Under the pieces are notes generated by a model that did not search any database, was not told the DNA's origin, and was given only the letters and a program-made list of their open reading frames with translations. A program made the position numbers and the translations under genes. From positions 1,426,001 to 1,490,000 of the forward strand of contig CP050848.1 in assembly GCA_014873095.1 (NCBI GenBank): a DNA stretch of 64,000 nt, given 5' to 3'. The stretch is from Planctomycetales bacterium ZRK34 (lineage in GTDB: Bacteria; Planctomycetota; Phycisphaerae; Phycisphaerales; Zrk34). Numbering within the stretch: the first letter of the stretch is position 1; the number at the start of each line of letters is the position of its first letter. This document shows positions 1 through 8,773 of the stretch, one piece after another.

Positions 1-770
1 CCGACGCCGCGGTCGACTTCCTGAACCATCAGGCGGTAGGCCTGCTTGTCATCGGGGCCGCGCGGGTGTTTGGCCTTTTGACCGACTTTCCGCTGCGGCG
101 GGTCGTTGGGCCCCTGGTAGGGGTAGTGCGGCGCTTCGTGCGGAACATACACGCAGAACGGTTTATCCTTATTTTTACGGATGAAATCGAGCGTGTGCTG
201 CGTGATCAGGTGGGTTGAGTAGCCTTCTTCCTGCTGAAGCTTGTCGCCGATCCACCAGTCGAAATTGCCAGCCTGATCGACGTGGCTGAAGTAATCGACA
301 TTGCCGCTGACATATCCGCGGAATTCATCGAAGCCGTGATGGATCGGGTTGTACCTGGGCAGGTAACCGAGGTGCCACTTGCCGAACATGCCGGTGGCGT
401 AGCCGGCCGCCTGAAGCTTCTTCGAGAAGGTGACCTCGACATCCGGCTGCAGGCCGTCGTCGTGCACCCCGGCGCGGGGGTCGGCTTTCACCACGCCGCC
501 GATGCCGGCCCGCTGCTGATAGCGCCCCGTCATCAGCGCGGCGCGCGTCGGACTGCAGACCGCGCCGTTGGAGTGAAAGTCCGTCAGCGACACGCCGGCC
601 TTGGCCAGGCGGTCGAGATTCGGCGTGTCGATCCAGCCTTCAAACGGCCCGGCGCTGATGTCGCCGTAGCCCAGGTCGTCGGCCATGATGATCACGAAGT
701 TGGGCTTGTCCGCGGCGCAGACCAGCGAGGTCATCACCAGCACGGCGCCCAGCAGTTTTATCAGTCGCAT
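1..770 (-). CDS. Sulfatase, family S1, C-terminus beyond window
   Basis: The reading frame runs from an ATG at 770 off the left edge, giving about 256 N-terminal residues. A signal peptide (MRLIKLLGAVLVMTSLVCAA) is followed by the metal-binding start [11 protein letters not shown] and the sulfatase signature [13 protein letters not shown]72 is the residue expected to become formylglycine. Further conserved blocks are GMFGKWHLGY and the PHEAPHYPY segment. It should hydrolyse a sulfate ester, probably on an extracellular polysaccharide, in the periplasm or outside the cell. GGAG sits six bases before the ATG. It is the last visible gene of a minus-strand run that continues the esterase/FG-GAP/sulfatase block. 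Substrate cannot be inferred and the C-terminal domain is not in view. Confidence 0.93.
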   Translation of the reverse strand, partial: MRLIKLLGAVLVMTSLVCAADKPNFVIIMADDLGYGDISAGPFEGWIDTPNLDRLAKAGVSLTDFHSNGAVCSPTRAALMTGRYQQRAGIGGVVKADPRAGVHDDGLQPDVEVTFSKKLQAAGYATGMFGKWHLGYLPRYNPIHHGFDEFRGYVSGNVDYFSHVDQAGNFDWWIGDKLQQEEGYSTHLITQHTLDFIRKNKDKPFCVYVPHEAPHYPYQGPNDPPQRKVGQKAKHPRGPDDKQAYRLMVQEVDRGV

Positions 771-781
771 GATGGACTCCG

Positions 782-1693
782 TTATTGGGTCGCGGGGAAT
801 CGGGCCAGACCGCGGGCGCGCATCCACTCGGCGCAGCGCGTCGGCCAGGTGATGATCGACTTGCCGTTTTCACGCAGGCCGTACCCGTGACCGCCGCTGT
901 CGTAAACGTGCAGCTCGGCGGGCACTTTCGCCTTCTTCAGCAGGAGGAAATACCCGATCGCGCTGTCGACGTAACGATCGTCTTCCGTCTGCACGATAAA
1001 CGCCGGCGGGGTTTTGTCGGTCACAGTGATCTCGGGGGCCGGGTTGCAGGGATCGCCGTCGGCGATGTAAGCCGGGTAGACCAGCACGGTGAAGTCCGGG
1101 CGGCAGGATTGCTTGTCGGCTTCGTCGATCGACTCGTAAGCGGGCTTGTCGAAATTGGTGCTGGTGGCGGCGGAAAGATGACCGCCGGCGCTGAACCCGA
1201 GAATGCCGAGGCGGTCGACGGCGATGCCCCACTCTTCGGCGTTGGCGCGCAGCAGGCGCAAGGCGCGCTGAGCGTCCTGCAGCGGCGCTTCATGCTTGGG
1301 GCGATCCTTGCGGCGCGGCACGCGGTATTTCAGAATCGCCGCGTTGACGCCGATCGAGTTCAGCCATTCGGCGATCTCGGTGCCTTCGAGGTTCCACGCG
1401 AGGATGTTGTAACCGCCGCCGGGACAGACGAGCACTGTGGTCGTCGGCGCCTTGAGCTTGGCGCGGTACAGCGTCAGCGTCGGCTCGGTCACATCGGCCA
1501 GGCGGATCACGTTGCGATCACGATTTTTGATGTGCTCTTCGCCGACCTCGCCGGGCTTCTCACCGGGGGCCTGCCCCGGCCAGACCTTCACAACGACCGG
1601 TGTGTAATCGCGAGGCGCCGCTTCCTTGTCGGCAGCGAACACGGCCGAGCAACACAACACAACGCACGCTGTAAACAGAACGATTCGATTCAT
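782..1693 (-). CDS. Secreted alpha/beta-hydrolase esterase (BD-FAE/acetyl-xylan-esterase-like)
   Basis: About 303 residues. I chose the ATG at 1693 because it opens directly on a signal peptide (MNRIVLFTACVVLCCSAVFA); an upstream in-frame start at 1735 would put 14 hydrophilic residues ahead of it. The fold is the polysaccharide-esterase type of alpha/beta hydrolase: oxyanion-hole segment VCPGGGY, nucleophile elbow GFSAGGH (Ser), acid DDRYVD (Asp) and GGHGYG (His) near the C-terminus. This family removes acetyl or feruloyl groups from hemicellulose or pectin. It lies among sulfatases, which fits side-chain removal before backbone cleavage. Exact ester specificity is inferred only from family resemblance. 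Confidence 0.88.
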   Translation of the reverse strand: MNRIVLFTACVVLCCSAVFAADKEAAPRDYTPVVVKVWPGQAPGEKPGEVGEEHIKNRDRNVIRLADVTEPTLTLYRAKLKAPTTTVLVCPGGGYNILAWNLEGTEIAEWLNSIGVNAAILKYRVPRRKDRPKHEAPLQDAQRALRLLRANAEEWGIAVDRLGILGFSAGGHLSAATSTNFDKPAYESIDEADKQSCRPDFTVLVYPAYIADGDPCNPAPEITVTDKTPPAFIVQTEDDRYVDSAIGYFLLLKKAKVPAELHVYDSGGHGYGLRENGKSIITWPTRCAEWMRARGLARFPATQ

Positions 1694-1715
1694 CGTGGCG
1701 GGACTCCATGAAAGT

Positions 1716-2855
1716 TTAACGGGTTGGGTTTTCATACCAGATCACCCCGAGGTTCGCACGTTCTTCGCAGGTGAGCACATCCAGATCGCCGTCGGCGTCG
1801 AGATCGATCAGCTCGACGCGGTCGAACTTGATGCCTTGGGGGCCGGAGATGTCGTGGACTGCGCCAGTTTCACCGTCGATCCACGCGACGGCGGACTTGC
1901 CGGGGGTTTTCTGGATATTCGCTGTCGTGACGTAATCCGCTGAGCGATCATCATTGATGCGGCCGATCGCGACCGCCTTGCCCCAGGTCACACCAAACGG
2001 ATTGGGGATTGTCGACGTCAGACGCCACGGATCAGGCTGATAAATGCGCAGATAACCGTCGCGGGTCGCCACCGCCACGCGCTGATCAACGACCGTGCCA
2101 AACAGGTATTCCGCCTGGTCGAGCTCGATGTCGGTGCGTCGCCAGGTCGGCGGCTGCAGCAGGTACACACCGCGCGTCGAACCTTTGCGATCGGTCACGA
2201 GCACGCCGGGCGCATCGTCAAAACGGGTCGAATCAAGCGACATGATCCAACCGGCGTCAGCGACGCGGTGGTATCGCCATGCGGCCAGATCACGCGGATT
2301 ATCCGGCGATTGCAGCCAGCCCACGGCGGCGTGATTCTTCTTGGAGCCGACGACCAGGTCGATACCATGCTCGCCGTCGACCTGCATCGGCAGGCAATAC
2401 ATCCACAACTGCTTGTCGGCCGTGGCGGGGATCGCCTCGGTCGTCCACGACGACTCGTCCAACAATTTACCGGGGTCGCGCGGCGCCCAGTGCACGTACA
2501 TCGTGCGTGTCTTGCCTTCGCAGGATGACACCACGTCGAGCGCCCCGTCGTTGTCGAGATCAACGAACACCGCGTCTTCGACGTTTTTTGCCCGCCCGAC
2601 ACTCACCGCCGGCCACTTCTGCTTCGCGAGCTGCGGCCCGGGATTCACATACACACGGACGACCCCGCCTTCTTCCCAGCCGGTGACGATGTCCATCAGC
2701 CCGTCGCCGTTGACATCGCCGAGCCGCACGCCGTCAGCGCCGCGTGAACTGTCATCGATCACATGCCGCGCCCACGGCGAGGGGGATTCAGCATACCCCG
2801 CGGCGCACACCGCGAGCATCACGATCATCATCAGTCTGGCCGGGGGTCGATGCAT
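1716..2855 (-). CDS. Secreted FG-GAP/VCBS repeat protein
   Basis: About 379 residues from the ATG at 2855, four bases after the stop of the upstream sulfatase; the frame could extend to 2903 but the signal peptide (MHRPPARLMMIVMLAVCAAGYA) begins here. Several calcium-binding-like FG-GAP repeats are visible: DVNGDGLMDIV, DLDNDGALDVVSS and, near the C-terminus, DLDADGDLDVLTCEE. The chain should fold as an integrin-like beta-propeller outside the cytoplasm. No catalytic residues are recognisable. The tight spacing with sulfatases suggests co-transcription and a role in binding the same substrate or in the cell surface. Function unknown. Confidence 0.85.
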   Translation of the reverse strand: MHRPPARLMMIVMLAVCAAGYAESPSPWARHVIDDSSRGADGVRLGDVNGDGLMDIVTGWEEGGVVRVYVNPGPQLAKQKWPAVSVGRAKNVEDAVFVDLDNDGALDVVSSCEGKTRTMYVHWAPRDPGKLLDESSWTTEAIPATADKQLWMYCLPMQVDGEHGIDLVVGSKKNHAAVGWLQSPDNPRDLAAWRYHRVADAGWIMSLDSTRFDDAPGVLVTDRKGSTRGVYLLQPPTWRRTDIELDQAEYLFGTVVDQRVAVATRDGYLRIYQPDPWRLTSTIPNPFGVTWGKAVAIGRINDDRSADYVTTANIQKTPGKSAVAWIDGETGAVHDISGPQGIKFDRVELIDLDADGDLDVLTCEERANLGVIWYENPTR

Positions 2856-2859
2856 CCGC

Positions 2860-4272
2860 TCACGGGTTCTTCTGTTGTTTGGGTTTCTTCTTCTTGGGCG
2901 CACGAACTTTCCACAGCGGGCTTTCCACGTGGGCCTCGTTCATCAGTTTCGTCATGCGCTGAGCGATATCGGGTCGCTTGTCGGCGAGATTGTTCTGCTC
3001 GGCGATGTCTTCATCGAGGTTGTACAGAAAGACCGGGCCGGTAAACATCGGACGGCGGATGGCTTTCCACTGACCGGCGCGGACCGCCTGTTTGGACCCG
3101 CGCTCGTAGAACTCCCAATACAGGTAGTCGTGTTTTTTCTGCTGGCCCTGGCCAGTGAACGTCGGCACCATGGAAATGCCATCGATGTCGCTCGGGGGCT
3201 GGACACCGGCGAGCTCGCACAGGGTCGGCAGCACATCCCAGTGGGCGCTGATCAGATCGCTGACCGTGCCGGGTTTGATCTTGCCGGGCCAGCGCTCCAG
3301 AAACGGAGCGCGGATGCCGCCCTCGGTCAGGTCGCGCTTGTAACCGGTGAACGGTCCGTTGGAATTGAAAAACTCCGGGTCGTGTCCGCCTTCCTGATGG
3401 GCACCGTTGTCGGAGGTGAACATGATGATCGTGTTTTCATCGAGGCCGAGCTCTTTGACCAGCGCCATCACGCGGCCGACGTCCTGGTCGAGTTTGGTCA
3501 TCATTCCGGCGAACGCCGCGATCGGGTTTTTCACCGGCGGCCCGGAGTAGCGGCCGATCTTGTCGTCGAACTGCGGCCACTTCTTGCGAAACGGCGCGCT
3601 GTATTCATCCGGCACGTGCATCGCCGCGTGCGGAATCGTCACCGGCAGGTAGCAGAAAAACGGCTGGTCCTTGTTGTCGCGGATGAACTGCAGCGCGTGG
3701 GCCATGATCAGATCATGGGAGTAGGTCTTGCCGTCGAGTTCGACTTTCTGATCGTTGTCGTAGAGCCAGGTGGTGTAGTAGTTGTGGGCATTGCGCTGGC
3801 AGTTGTAGCCGTAGAAAACATCGAAGCCGCTGTTGATCGGATCGCTGACCGAGCCGGGAAAACCCAGCCCCCACTTGCCGAACATCCCCGTGGCGTAGCC
3901 GGCCTGCTTCAGCAGATCGGCGACGGTCACGGTGTCGGCGGCCATGGGCTCCTGCCCGACGGGCTTGTGCTCGCGGTTGCCGCGCACCGAGCAATGGCCG
4001 GTGTGTTTACCGGTCATCAGCGAGCAGCGCGTCGGGGCGCAGACCGTGGAGCCGGAGTAATGATCGGTGAACTTCATGCCCTCGTCGGCGAGGCGGTCGA
4101 TGTTCGGCGTGGCGAACTTCTCCTGGCCGTAGCAACTGAAATCACCGTAACCGGCGTCGTCGGCCATGATGTAGATGATGTTCGGCTTGCGATCAGTCGC
4201 CGCGCCGGCCGATGTGATCATCGCCGACCAACAAGCAGCAACCGCGATCAACAACAGTCCGTATCGAATCAT
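2860..4272 (-). CDS. Sulfatase, family S1 (arylsulfatase-like)
   Basis: 470 residues with a signal peptide, then NIIYIMADDAGYGD and the formylglycine motif CAPTRCSLMTG (C78). Also present are GKWGLGFPG, the metal-ligand region MFTSDNGAHQEGG and GGIRAPFLERWPG, so the enzyme is full length with intact catalytic features. A lysine-rich tail closes the protein. Predicted periplasmic or secreted sulfate-ester hydrolase. AGGA lies upstream of the ATG. It precedes the FG-GAP gene by four bases and follows another sulfatase by about 50, in one minus-strand transcription unit. It resembles the next sulfatase (4325-5794) closely, including the [21 protein letters not shown] block, so the two are probably paralogues with related substrates. 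Confidence 0.94.
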   Translation of the reverse strand: MIRYGLLLIAVAACWSAMITSAGAATDRKPNIIYIMADDAGYGDFSCYGQEKFATPNIDRLADEGMKFTDHYSGSTVCAPTRCSLMTGKHTGHCSVRGNREHKPVGQEPMAADTVTVADLLKQAGYATGMFGKWGLGFPGSVSDPINSGFDVFYGYNCQRNAHNYYTTWLYDNDQKVELDGKTYSHDLIMAHALQFIRDNKDQPFFCYLPVTIPHAAMHVPDEYSAPFRKKWPQFDDKIGRYSGPPVKNPIAAFAGMMTKLDQDVGRVMALVKELGLDENTIIMFTSDNGAHQEGGHDPEFFNSNGPFTGYKRDLTEGGIRAPFLERWPGKIKPGTVSDLISAHWDVLPTLCELAGVQPPSDIDGISMVPTFTGQGQQKKHDYLYWEFYERGSKQAVRAGQWKAIRRPMFTGPVFLYNLDEDIAEQNNLADKRPDIAQRMTKLMNEAHVESPLWKVRAPKKKKPKQQKNP

Positions 4273-4324
4273 GCTCAGAATTCCTATCCGGCGATGTCTC
4301 TACAACATCGCCTGGGTCTGCGAA

Positions 4325-5794
4325 TCACTTGCGTTTGTTTTTGGCCTTGGGCTCGGGCACTTTCCACAGCGGGTGATCCTCGTGGGCCTCGTCCATCAGC
4401 TTCGCCATCCGCGCGGCGACATCGGGATGATCGGCGGCGATGTCGTGTTGCTCGCCGAGGTCGTCATCGAGGTTGTAGAGCTCGAGCTTGCCGTGCACCA
4501 TCGGCTGGCGGACCGCTTTCCACTGGCCGGCGCGCACCGCCTGCCGCGAGCCCCGCTCGTAAAATTCCCAGTACAGGTAGTCGTGCTGCTTCTGCTGGCC
4601 CTTGCCCAGAAGCGTCGGCACGAGGCTGATCGAGTCGGTGTTTTGCGGAGTTTTGATGCCGGCCAGGTCGCAGGCCGTCGCCATGAAATCACCAAAGTAG
4701 CCGATGTGATCGCTGACGCCGGGCTTGACCGTGCCGGGCCACCAGGCGATGAACGGCTCGCGGATGCCGCCTTCGTAGAGGTCACGCTTGATGCCGCGCA
4801 GCGGGCCGGCGGGGTCGAAGCGTTCGAGGTTATGACGGGCCTCGTCGTGCGGACCGTTGTCAGAGGTGAAGATCACGAGCGTGTTTTTGTCGATGTTCAG
4901 ATCGCGCAGCAGGTCCAACAGCTTACCGATGTCGGAATCCATGCGGGTGATCATGGCGGCCTGTCCCTTGTCGGGGTCGGGCCAGTCCTTGTCTTTGTAG
5001 ATCCCGTAGTCGGGGACTTCGGCGCCGTTGCCGGTGCCGCGCGCGCCTTCGTTGTTGGCGTGCGGAATGGTCAACGCCAGGTAGAGGAAGAAGGGCTTCT
5101 TGCGGTGATCGCGTACCCAGTCCAGCGCCTTGGCGGCGAACAGGTCATGTGAATACTCGACGCGCTTGGTCGCCCAGCCCTGCCCGAACGGCCCATCCCC
5201 AGGGACCACGTTGTTCAACTGCACCTTGCGCCCGCCTTCCCACAAAAACGCGGGGTAGTAGTTATGGGCGTGGTGCTGATTCAGATACCCGAAGAAATAA
5301 TCGAAGCCCTGGTTGGTCGGGCGGCCGATCCACTCGACCTCGCCCTCATCGCCCAGGCCCCACTTGCCGATCAGACCCGTGGCGTAGCCGGCGGATTTGA
5401 GTCGCTCGGCCACGGTCACGTCCTCGACACGCAGCGCCTGTTTTTCCCCGCGTCCGTTGCCGCGCACCCAGACATGCCCCAGGTGCTGACCCGTCATCAA
5501 CACGGCGCGCGACGGGGCGCACACCGTCGAGCCGGCATACATCTGCGTGAACTTGAGCCCTTCGGCCGCCATGCGATCAAGCTGCGGCGTGGCGATGACC
5601 TTCTGCCCGTAGCAACCGAGATCGCCGTAGCCCAGGTCGTCAGCGAGGATGAAGATGATGTTCGGCTTGGCGCGAACGGTGTCGTCATGTCGACTCTCCG
5701 CGGCGCAGGCGCCGGTGAAATCAGCAAGCCCCAGGGCCCCGACCATCAACAGCCACGTGAAAAACCGAATCCTGCCTCGTGAATTAAACATCAT
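4325..5794 (-). CDS. Sulfatase, family S1 (paralogue of 2860-4272)
   Basis: About 489 residues. The frame is open to an ATG at 5818 overlapping the preceding gene's stop, but GGGAG eight bases before the ATG at 5794 and the hydrophobic signal sequence favour 5794. Key features are [14 protein letters not shown], the formylglycine motif [11 protein letters not shown] (C92), [19 protein letters not shown] and [13 protein letters not shown]. It should act on a sulfated sugar outside the cytoplasm. The [21 protein letters not shown] segment is nearly identical to that of the downstream sulfatase, indicating duplication. No cognate formylglycine-generating enzyme is visible in this window, so maturation must be supplied elsewhere. 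Confidence 0.93.
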   Translation of the reverse strand: MMFNSRGRIRFFTWLLMVGALGLADFTGACAAESRHDDTVRAKPNIIFILADDLGYGDLGCYGQKVIATPQLDRMAAEGLKFTQMYAGSTVCAPSRAVLMTGQHLGHVWVRGNGRGEKQALRVEDVTVAERLKSAGYATGLIGKWGLGDEGEVEWIGRPTNQGFDYFFGYLNQHHAHNYYPAFLWEGGRKVQLNNVVPGDGPFGQGWATKRVEYSHDLFAAKALDWVRDHRKKPFFLYLALTIPHANNEGARGTGNGAEVPDYGIYKDKDWPDPDKGQAAMITRMDSDIGKLLDLLRDLNIDKNTLVIFTSDNGPHDEARHNLERFDPAGPLRGIKRDLYEGGIREPFIAWWPGTVKPGVSDHIGYFGDFMATACDLAGIKTPQNTDSISLVPTLLGKGQQKQHDYLYWEFYERGSRQAVRAGQWKAVRQPMVHGKLELYNLDDDLGEQHDIAADHPDVAARMAKLMDEAHEDHPLWKVPEPKAKNKRK

Positions 5795-5814
5795 TGTCAC
5801 GTCTCCCAATGAGA

Positions 5815-7563
5815 TCATTTCGATTGCTTGTCGTCATCCGCAGTCGGCAGCCAGTCCTGCTCGGGCACGCGCTGCGGGTGCTCGATCGCCCAGTCGGGTT
5901 TGACGAACTGTCGCAGATGACTGTAGCGCGGATAGGTTTCGAACACATCGCCCTGGCCGTGCAGACGCGGGTCGCCGCTGGCGCGGAGATGGCGGTCCAG
6001 TTGAGCAGAGAAGACCTGCCGCACATGGGCCGCCCCGGCGTCTTCAGCGAGGTTATGCATGCAGGCGGGGTCGTCGAGGATGTTGTACAACTCCTCGGCG
6101 GGCCGATGATCAACCGCCAGGTCAAGCAGACAGCCGTACTGCGGATCGTCACGCAGGCGGATCATCTCGTCGAGCGTCGGGCAGCCGTCGATGTCGTGAT
6201 AGCCGCCGTGCTCGGGGCCGAGTTTGCCGTCTTTTTCGAGTTTTCGTGGCGCGCCGGCGGGCCAGCGCTCGGGGGCGAAGTTGCGGATGTAGAGATATTT
6301 TTCCGTGCGCAGGCCGCGACCGGGATAACCCAGCGTGTGCCAGCGCGACGACGAATGTCTCTCGCGCCCGAAGTACGCCAGCTTGTTGGCCCGATCAACG
6401 AGCCCCTGCTTGTCGCTGGTCAACACATTCATCAGGCTGCGACCGGCCAGCGGATAATCCGTCGGCTCGGGCACGCCCGCCGCCTCGAGGATCGTCGCCG
6501 TCAGATCGACGAACTCGACCAGGTCGTCGACGGTGCGCCCGCCCGGCACCATCGCCGGCCAGCGGATTGCCAGCGGCTCGTGCACACCGTACTCGTAGAT
6601 GTTCGCCTTGGCACGGGGAAAGCTCATGCCGTTGTCGGAGGTGACGATGATGAGCGTGTTGTCGAGCTCGCCGGCTTCTTCAAGCTGCTTGATGATCATG
6701 CCGAGGTGGTGGTCGAACCACTCGATCTCGACGAGGTAGTCGGCGATGTCGCCGCGCACTTCGGGGGTGTCCGGCAGAAACGGCGGCACGTCGATGTCTT
6801 CCAGCTTCTTGCCGGCCTTCTTCCAGCTGCCTTTTTCAAAACGGCGGTGGGGTTCAAACCCGCCGTACCAGAAACAGAACGGCTGGCCATTCTTCTTCGC
6901 CGCCAGAAAGTCGGCGAAGTTGGCCGCGTAGTCGACTTTCGAAATGCCGCTGTACGGCGGCTTCGCGTGGCGCTTGGACCATTGATTACCGGCGGGATTG
7001 CGATCGCGCCCGCTGATTTTCCAGTTGCCGGGGCCCCAGCCTTTGCCGGTATATCCAACGTGATAGCCCGCCGCTTCCAGGCGATCGGGGTAAGCGACGA
7101 AGCGTTTGGGAAACGAGCTGGCATGCGTACCGGCGTTTTCGATCTGCCAGATCTGACGCCCGGTCAGCAGCGCCGCTCGCGTCGGGCTGCAACCCGGCGA
7201 CGGCGCGAACGCATTGCGAAACAGCACCCCCTCGCGCGCCACCCGGTCGAAGGCCGGTGTGCTGACCGCTTTGCACCCGCTGATCGATGTGTGACACCAC
7301 GACTGGTCATCGCTGATCGCCAGCAGGATGTTCGGGCGCGAGGTTTTTTTCTCATCACCTGAGTCAACAGCCATCGCGGGAAAGACAATGACCAATGACC
7401 AGATCCCAATGACCAGGGCAATGCTCAAATGTCGACTGCCCCAATAGCCGCAGGCTGACAGCCTGCGGACGCTGGAAGATCCGCGACCTGTCAGGTCGCG
7501 GCTATCAGAGGAGCGGACATTACCTTGAACATTGGTCATTGGTGCCTGGTCATTCATATGCAT
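5815..7563 (-). CDS. Sulfatase, heparan-N-sulfatase-like
   Basis: Up to 582 residues. The catalytic region has [12 protein letters not shown], the formylglycine motif [13 protein letters not shown] (C125 from the 7563 start), [12 protein letters not shown] and [11 protein letters not shown]. The DDQSW start and the WFD-HHLG region resemble the sulfamidase/heparan-N-sulfatase branch rather than arylsulfatases. The start is uncertain. ATGs at 7563 and 7557 lie in an inverted-repeat element, and the likely signal peptide ([19 protein letters not shown]) is itself encoded by that element, preceded by an in-frame TTG at 7428. The gene begins right behind the metallophosphatase stop and ends in a 4-base overlap with the possible 5818 start of the next frame. 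Confidence 0.9.
   Translation of the reverse strand: MHMNDQAPMTNVQGNVRSSDSRDLTGRGSSSVRRLSACGYWGSRHLSIALVIGIWSLVIVFPAMAVDSGDEKKTSRPNILLAISDDQSWCHTSISGCKAVSTPAFDRVAREGVLFRNAFAPSPGCSPTRAALLTGRQIWQIENAGTHASSFPKRFVAYPDRLEAAGYHVGYTGKGWGPGNWKISGRDRNPAGNQWSKRHAKPPYSGISKVDYAANFADFLAAKKNGQPFCFWYGGFEPHRRFEKGSWKKAGKKLEDIDVPPFLPDTPEVRGDIADYLVEIEWFDHHLGMIIKQLEEAGELDNTLIIVTSDNGMSFPRAKANIYEYGVHEPLAIRWPAMVPGGRTVDDLVEFVDLTATILEAAGVPEPTDYPLAGRSLMNVLTSDKQGLVDRANKLAYFGRERHSSSRWHTLGYPGRGLRTEKYLYIRNFAPERWPAGAPRKLEKDGKLGPEHGGYHDIDGCPTLDEMIRLRDDPQYGCLLDLAVDHRPAEELYNILDDPACMHNLAEDAGAAHVRQVFSAQLDRHLRASGDPRLHGQGDVFETYPRYSHLRQFVKPDWAIEHPQRVPEQDWLPTADDDKQSK
7384..7558. repeat. Composite inverted-repeat element spanning the sulfatase 5' end
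   Basis: Nested palindromes cover the start of the 5815-7563 gene. Inner stems are CCGCAGGCT-gac-AGCCTGCGG (7448-7468) and CCGCGACCTG-t-CAGGTCGCGG (7481-7501). These are bracketed by ATAGCCG (7444-7450) and CGGCTAT (7499-7505). Outside lie opposed arrays of the unit CAATGACC/GGTCATTG (about 7384-7426 and 7529-7558). As I recall, GGTCATTGG-type arrays and CCGCAGGCTGAC-type hairpins occur as dispersed repeats in planctomycete genomes. Here the element lies partly inside the coding frame. Confidence 0.8.
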
Positions 7564-7568
7564 GCCGC

Positions 7569-8609
7569 TCAATCGGATTGGATTTCGAATTGGCCGTCGG
7601 GGTACTTGGTGAATGCGTGAATCTGCTTGCCGTCGATGTCGATGTGGCGGACGACCATGCGTTTGGGGCCGATCGCCAGGTGGGTGAAACCGTAAACATC
7701 GCGGGCGAATCGGCTGCGCTCGTTGACCTTCGGCTCGCGCAGCGACTGGCCGCCGCCGCCGCTGACGACGAAGCTGGTGTGCAGGCCTTCGAGCTCGAGG
7801 TGCTGCATGTCGTGGTCGTGGCCGCAGAGGTAAAGCTGAACACCGTGGGCTTCGAGCTGCGGGCCGAGCTTTTCAACGAGGCGTTTGGTGTCGCGGTGGG
7901 CGCCGTTGGAGTAGACCGGGTGGTGGCCCATGACGATCGTCCACGGGGCGCGGTCGCTGTCGAGCTGCTGCTTGATCCAGTCCCACTGCTCGGCTTCCTG
8001 CTCGGGCGTGAGCGTGGGCCAGTGTTCTTTGCGGCCGCCCAGGGCGTTTTTCACACTCGGCAGATTCGTGTCGATACACAGCAGCGTCATCAGCGGCTTG
8101 CCATCGGCGCCGTTGTAATCACGCCGATACCACCGGTGCGGCATCGTCCAGCGCGTGCCGGGCTTCTTGGCGTATTCGAGTTGCATCTTGTCACCGCCGG
8201 GCGTGTCGCGGTAGTCGTGATTGCCGAGCACAACCGGGCACGGATTCGGGAACGTGCTCGCGGGATACATCATCTCGAAGCCCGTCTGCCAGCGGCCGCT
8301 TTTGACGCCGCCGATCACGCGACCGTAAAAATTGTCGCCCAGCAGCAGCAGTCCGTCCGGTGTGCGATCCAGCAGATCGACATACTTGATCATCGCCCGG
8401 GCGACTTGCGCCTGCGGCGGGGCCTGCGATCCGAAATCGCCGATCGCCAGGAAATGCAAATCGCCGTCGGCAAGCTCGCCGGCCCGCAGCATGCGCGGGT
8501 CGAGGTTCAACGCCATCACGGCGCTGGAGCAGAACAGCGTTTTGAGCATCCGCCGGCGTGACCAGCCGCCGCGCACAGGGATATTCACGTTTGATTCTTC
8601 TACAGGCAT
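7569..8609 (-). CDS. Tat-exported calcineurin-like metallophosphatase (purple acid phosphatase type)
   Basis: 346 residues. The N-terminus has a twin-arginine signal (SRRRMLK followed by a hydrophobic run), so it should be exported folded with its metals. All metallophosphoesterase blocks are present: GDFG (57-60), GDNFY (91-95), GNHDY (129-133), GHHPVYS (228-234) and GHDHDMQH (263-270). The order and the GHDHDMQH form match the tartrate-resistant acid phosphatase type. Expected to release phosphate from organic esters in the periplasm. GGAG is five bases before the ATG. The gene is immediately upstream of a sulfatase, suggesting joint scavenging of sulfate and phosphate esters. Confidence 0.9.
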   Translation of the reverse strand: MPVEESNVNIPVRGGWSRRRMLKTLFCSSAVMALNLDPRMLRAGELADGDLHFLAIGDFGSQAPPQAQVARAMIKYVDLLDRTPDGLLLLGDNFYGRVIGGVKSGRWQTGFEMMYPASTFPNPCPVVLGNHDYRDTPGGDKMQLEYAKKPGTRWTMPHRWYRRDYNGADGKPLMTLLCIDTNLPSVKNALGGRKEHWPTLTPEQEAEQWDWIKQQLDSDRAPWTIVMGHHPVYSNGAHRDTKRLVEKLGPQLEAHGVQLYLCGHDHDMQHLELEGLHTSFVVSGGGGQSLREPKVNERSRFARDVYGFTHLAIGPKRMVVRHIDIDGKQIHAFTKYPDGQFEIQSD

Positions 8610-8710
8610 GACAACTCCAACAGGGGCTCATAAAAAAACGGAGCTTGGCAGGAATTCATTGCAGGCAGGCAAACGAACGCCACCGGATGTGACGAAAAGC
8701 ATTTTGACGG

Positions 8711-8755
8711 GATGAACAGGATCAAAACCGAGACTGTGGTTTTATCCTGTTGATC
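8711..8755. repeat. Imperfect inverted repeat in the PilT/phosphatase gap
   Basis: The arms GATGAACAGGATCAAAACC (8711-8729) and GGTTTTATCCTGTTGATC (from 8738) pair with one gap and one mismatch around an 8-base loop. It lies between the PilT gene end (8774) and the phosphatase start (8609), both on the minus strand. It may act as a terminator-like hairpin and resembles a dispersed AACAGGATCAAAACC-type repeat. The remaining bases of the gap (8610-8710) show nothing else I recognise. Confidence 0.65.
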
Positions 8756-8773
8756 CTGTCGACTTTCTTCGTT

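Noticed and set aside
2341-4629. A 762-residue plus-strand open frame across the FG-GAP and sulfatase genes
   Set aside because: It runs opposite two well-supported genes and shows only antisense-type composition.
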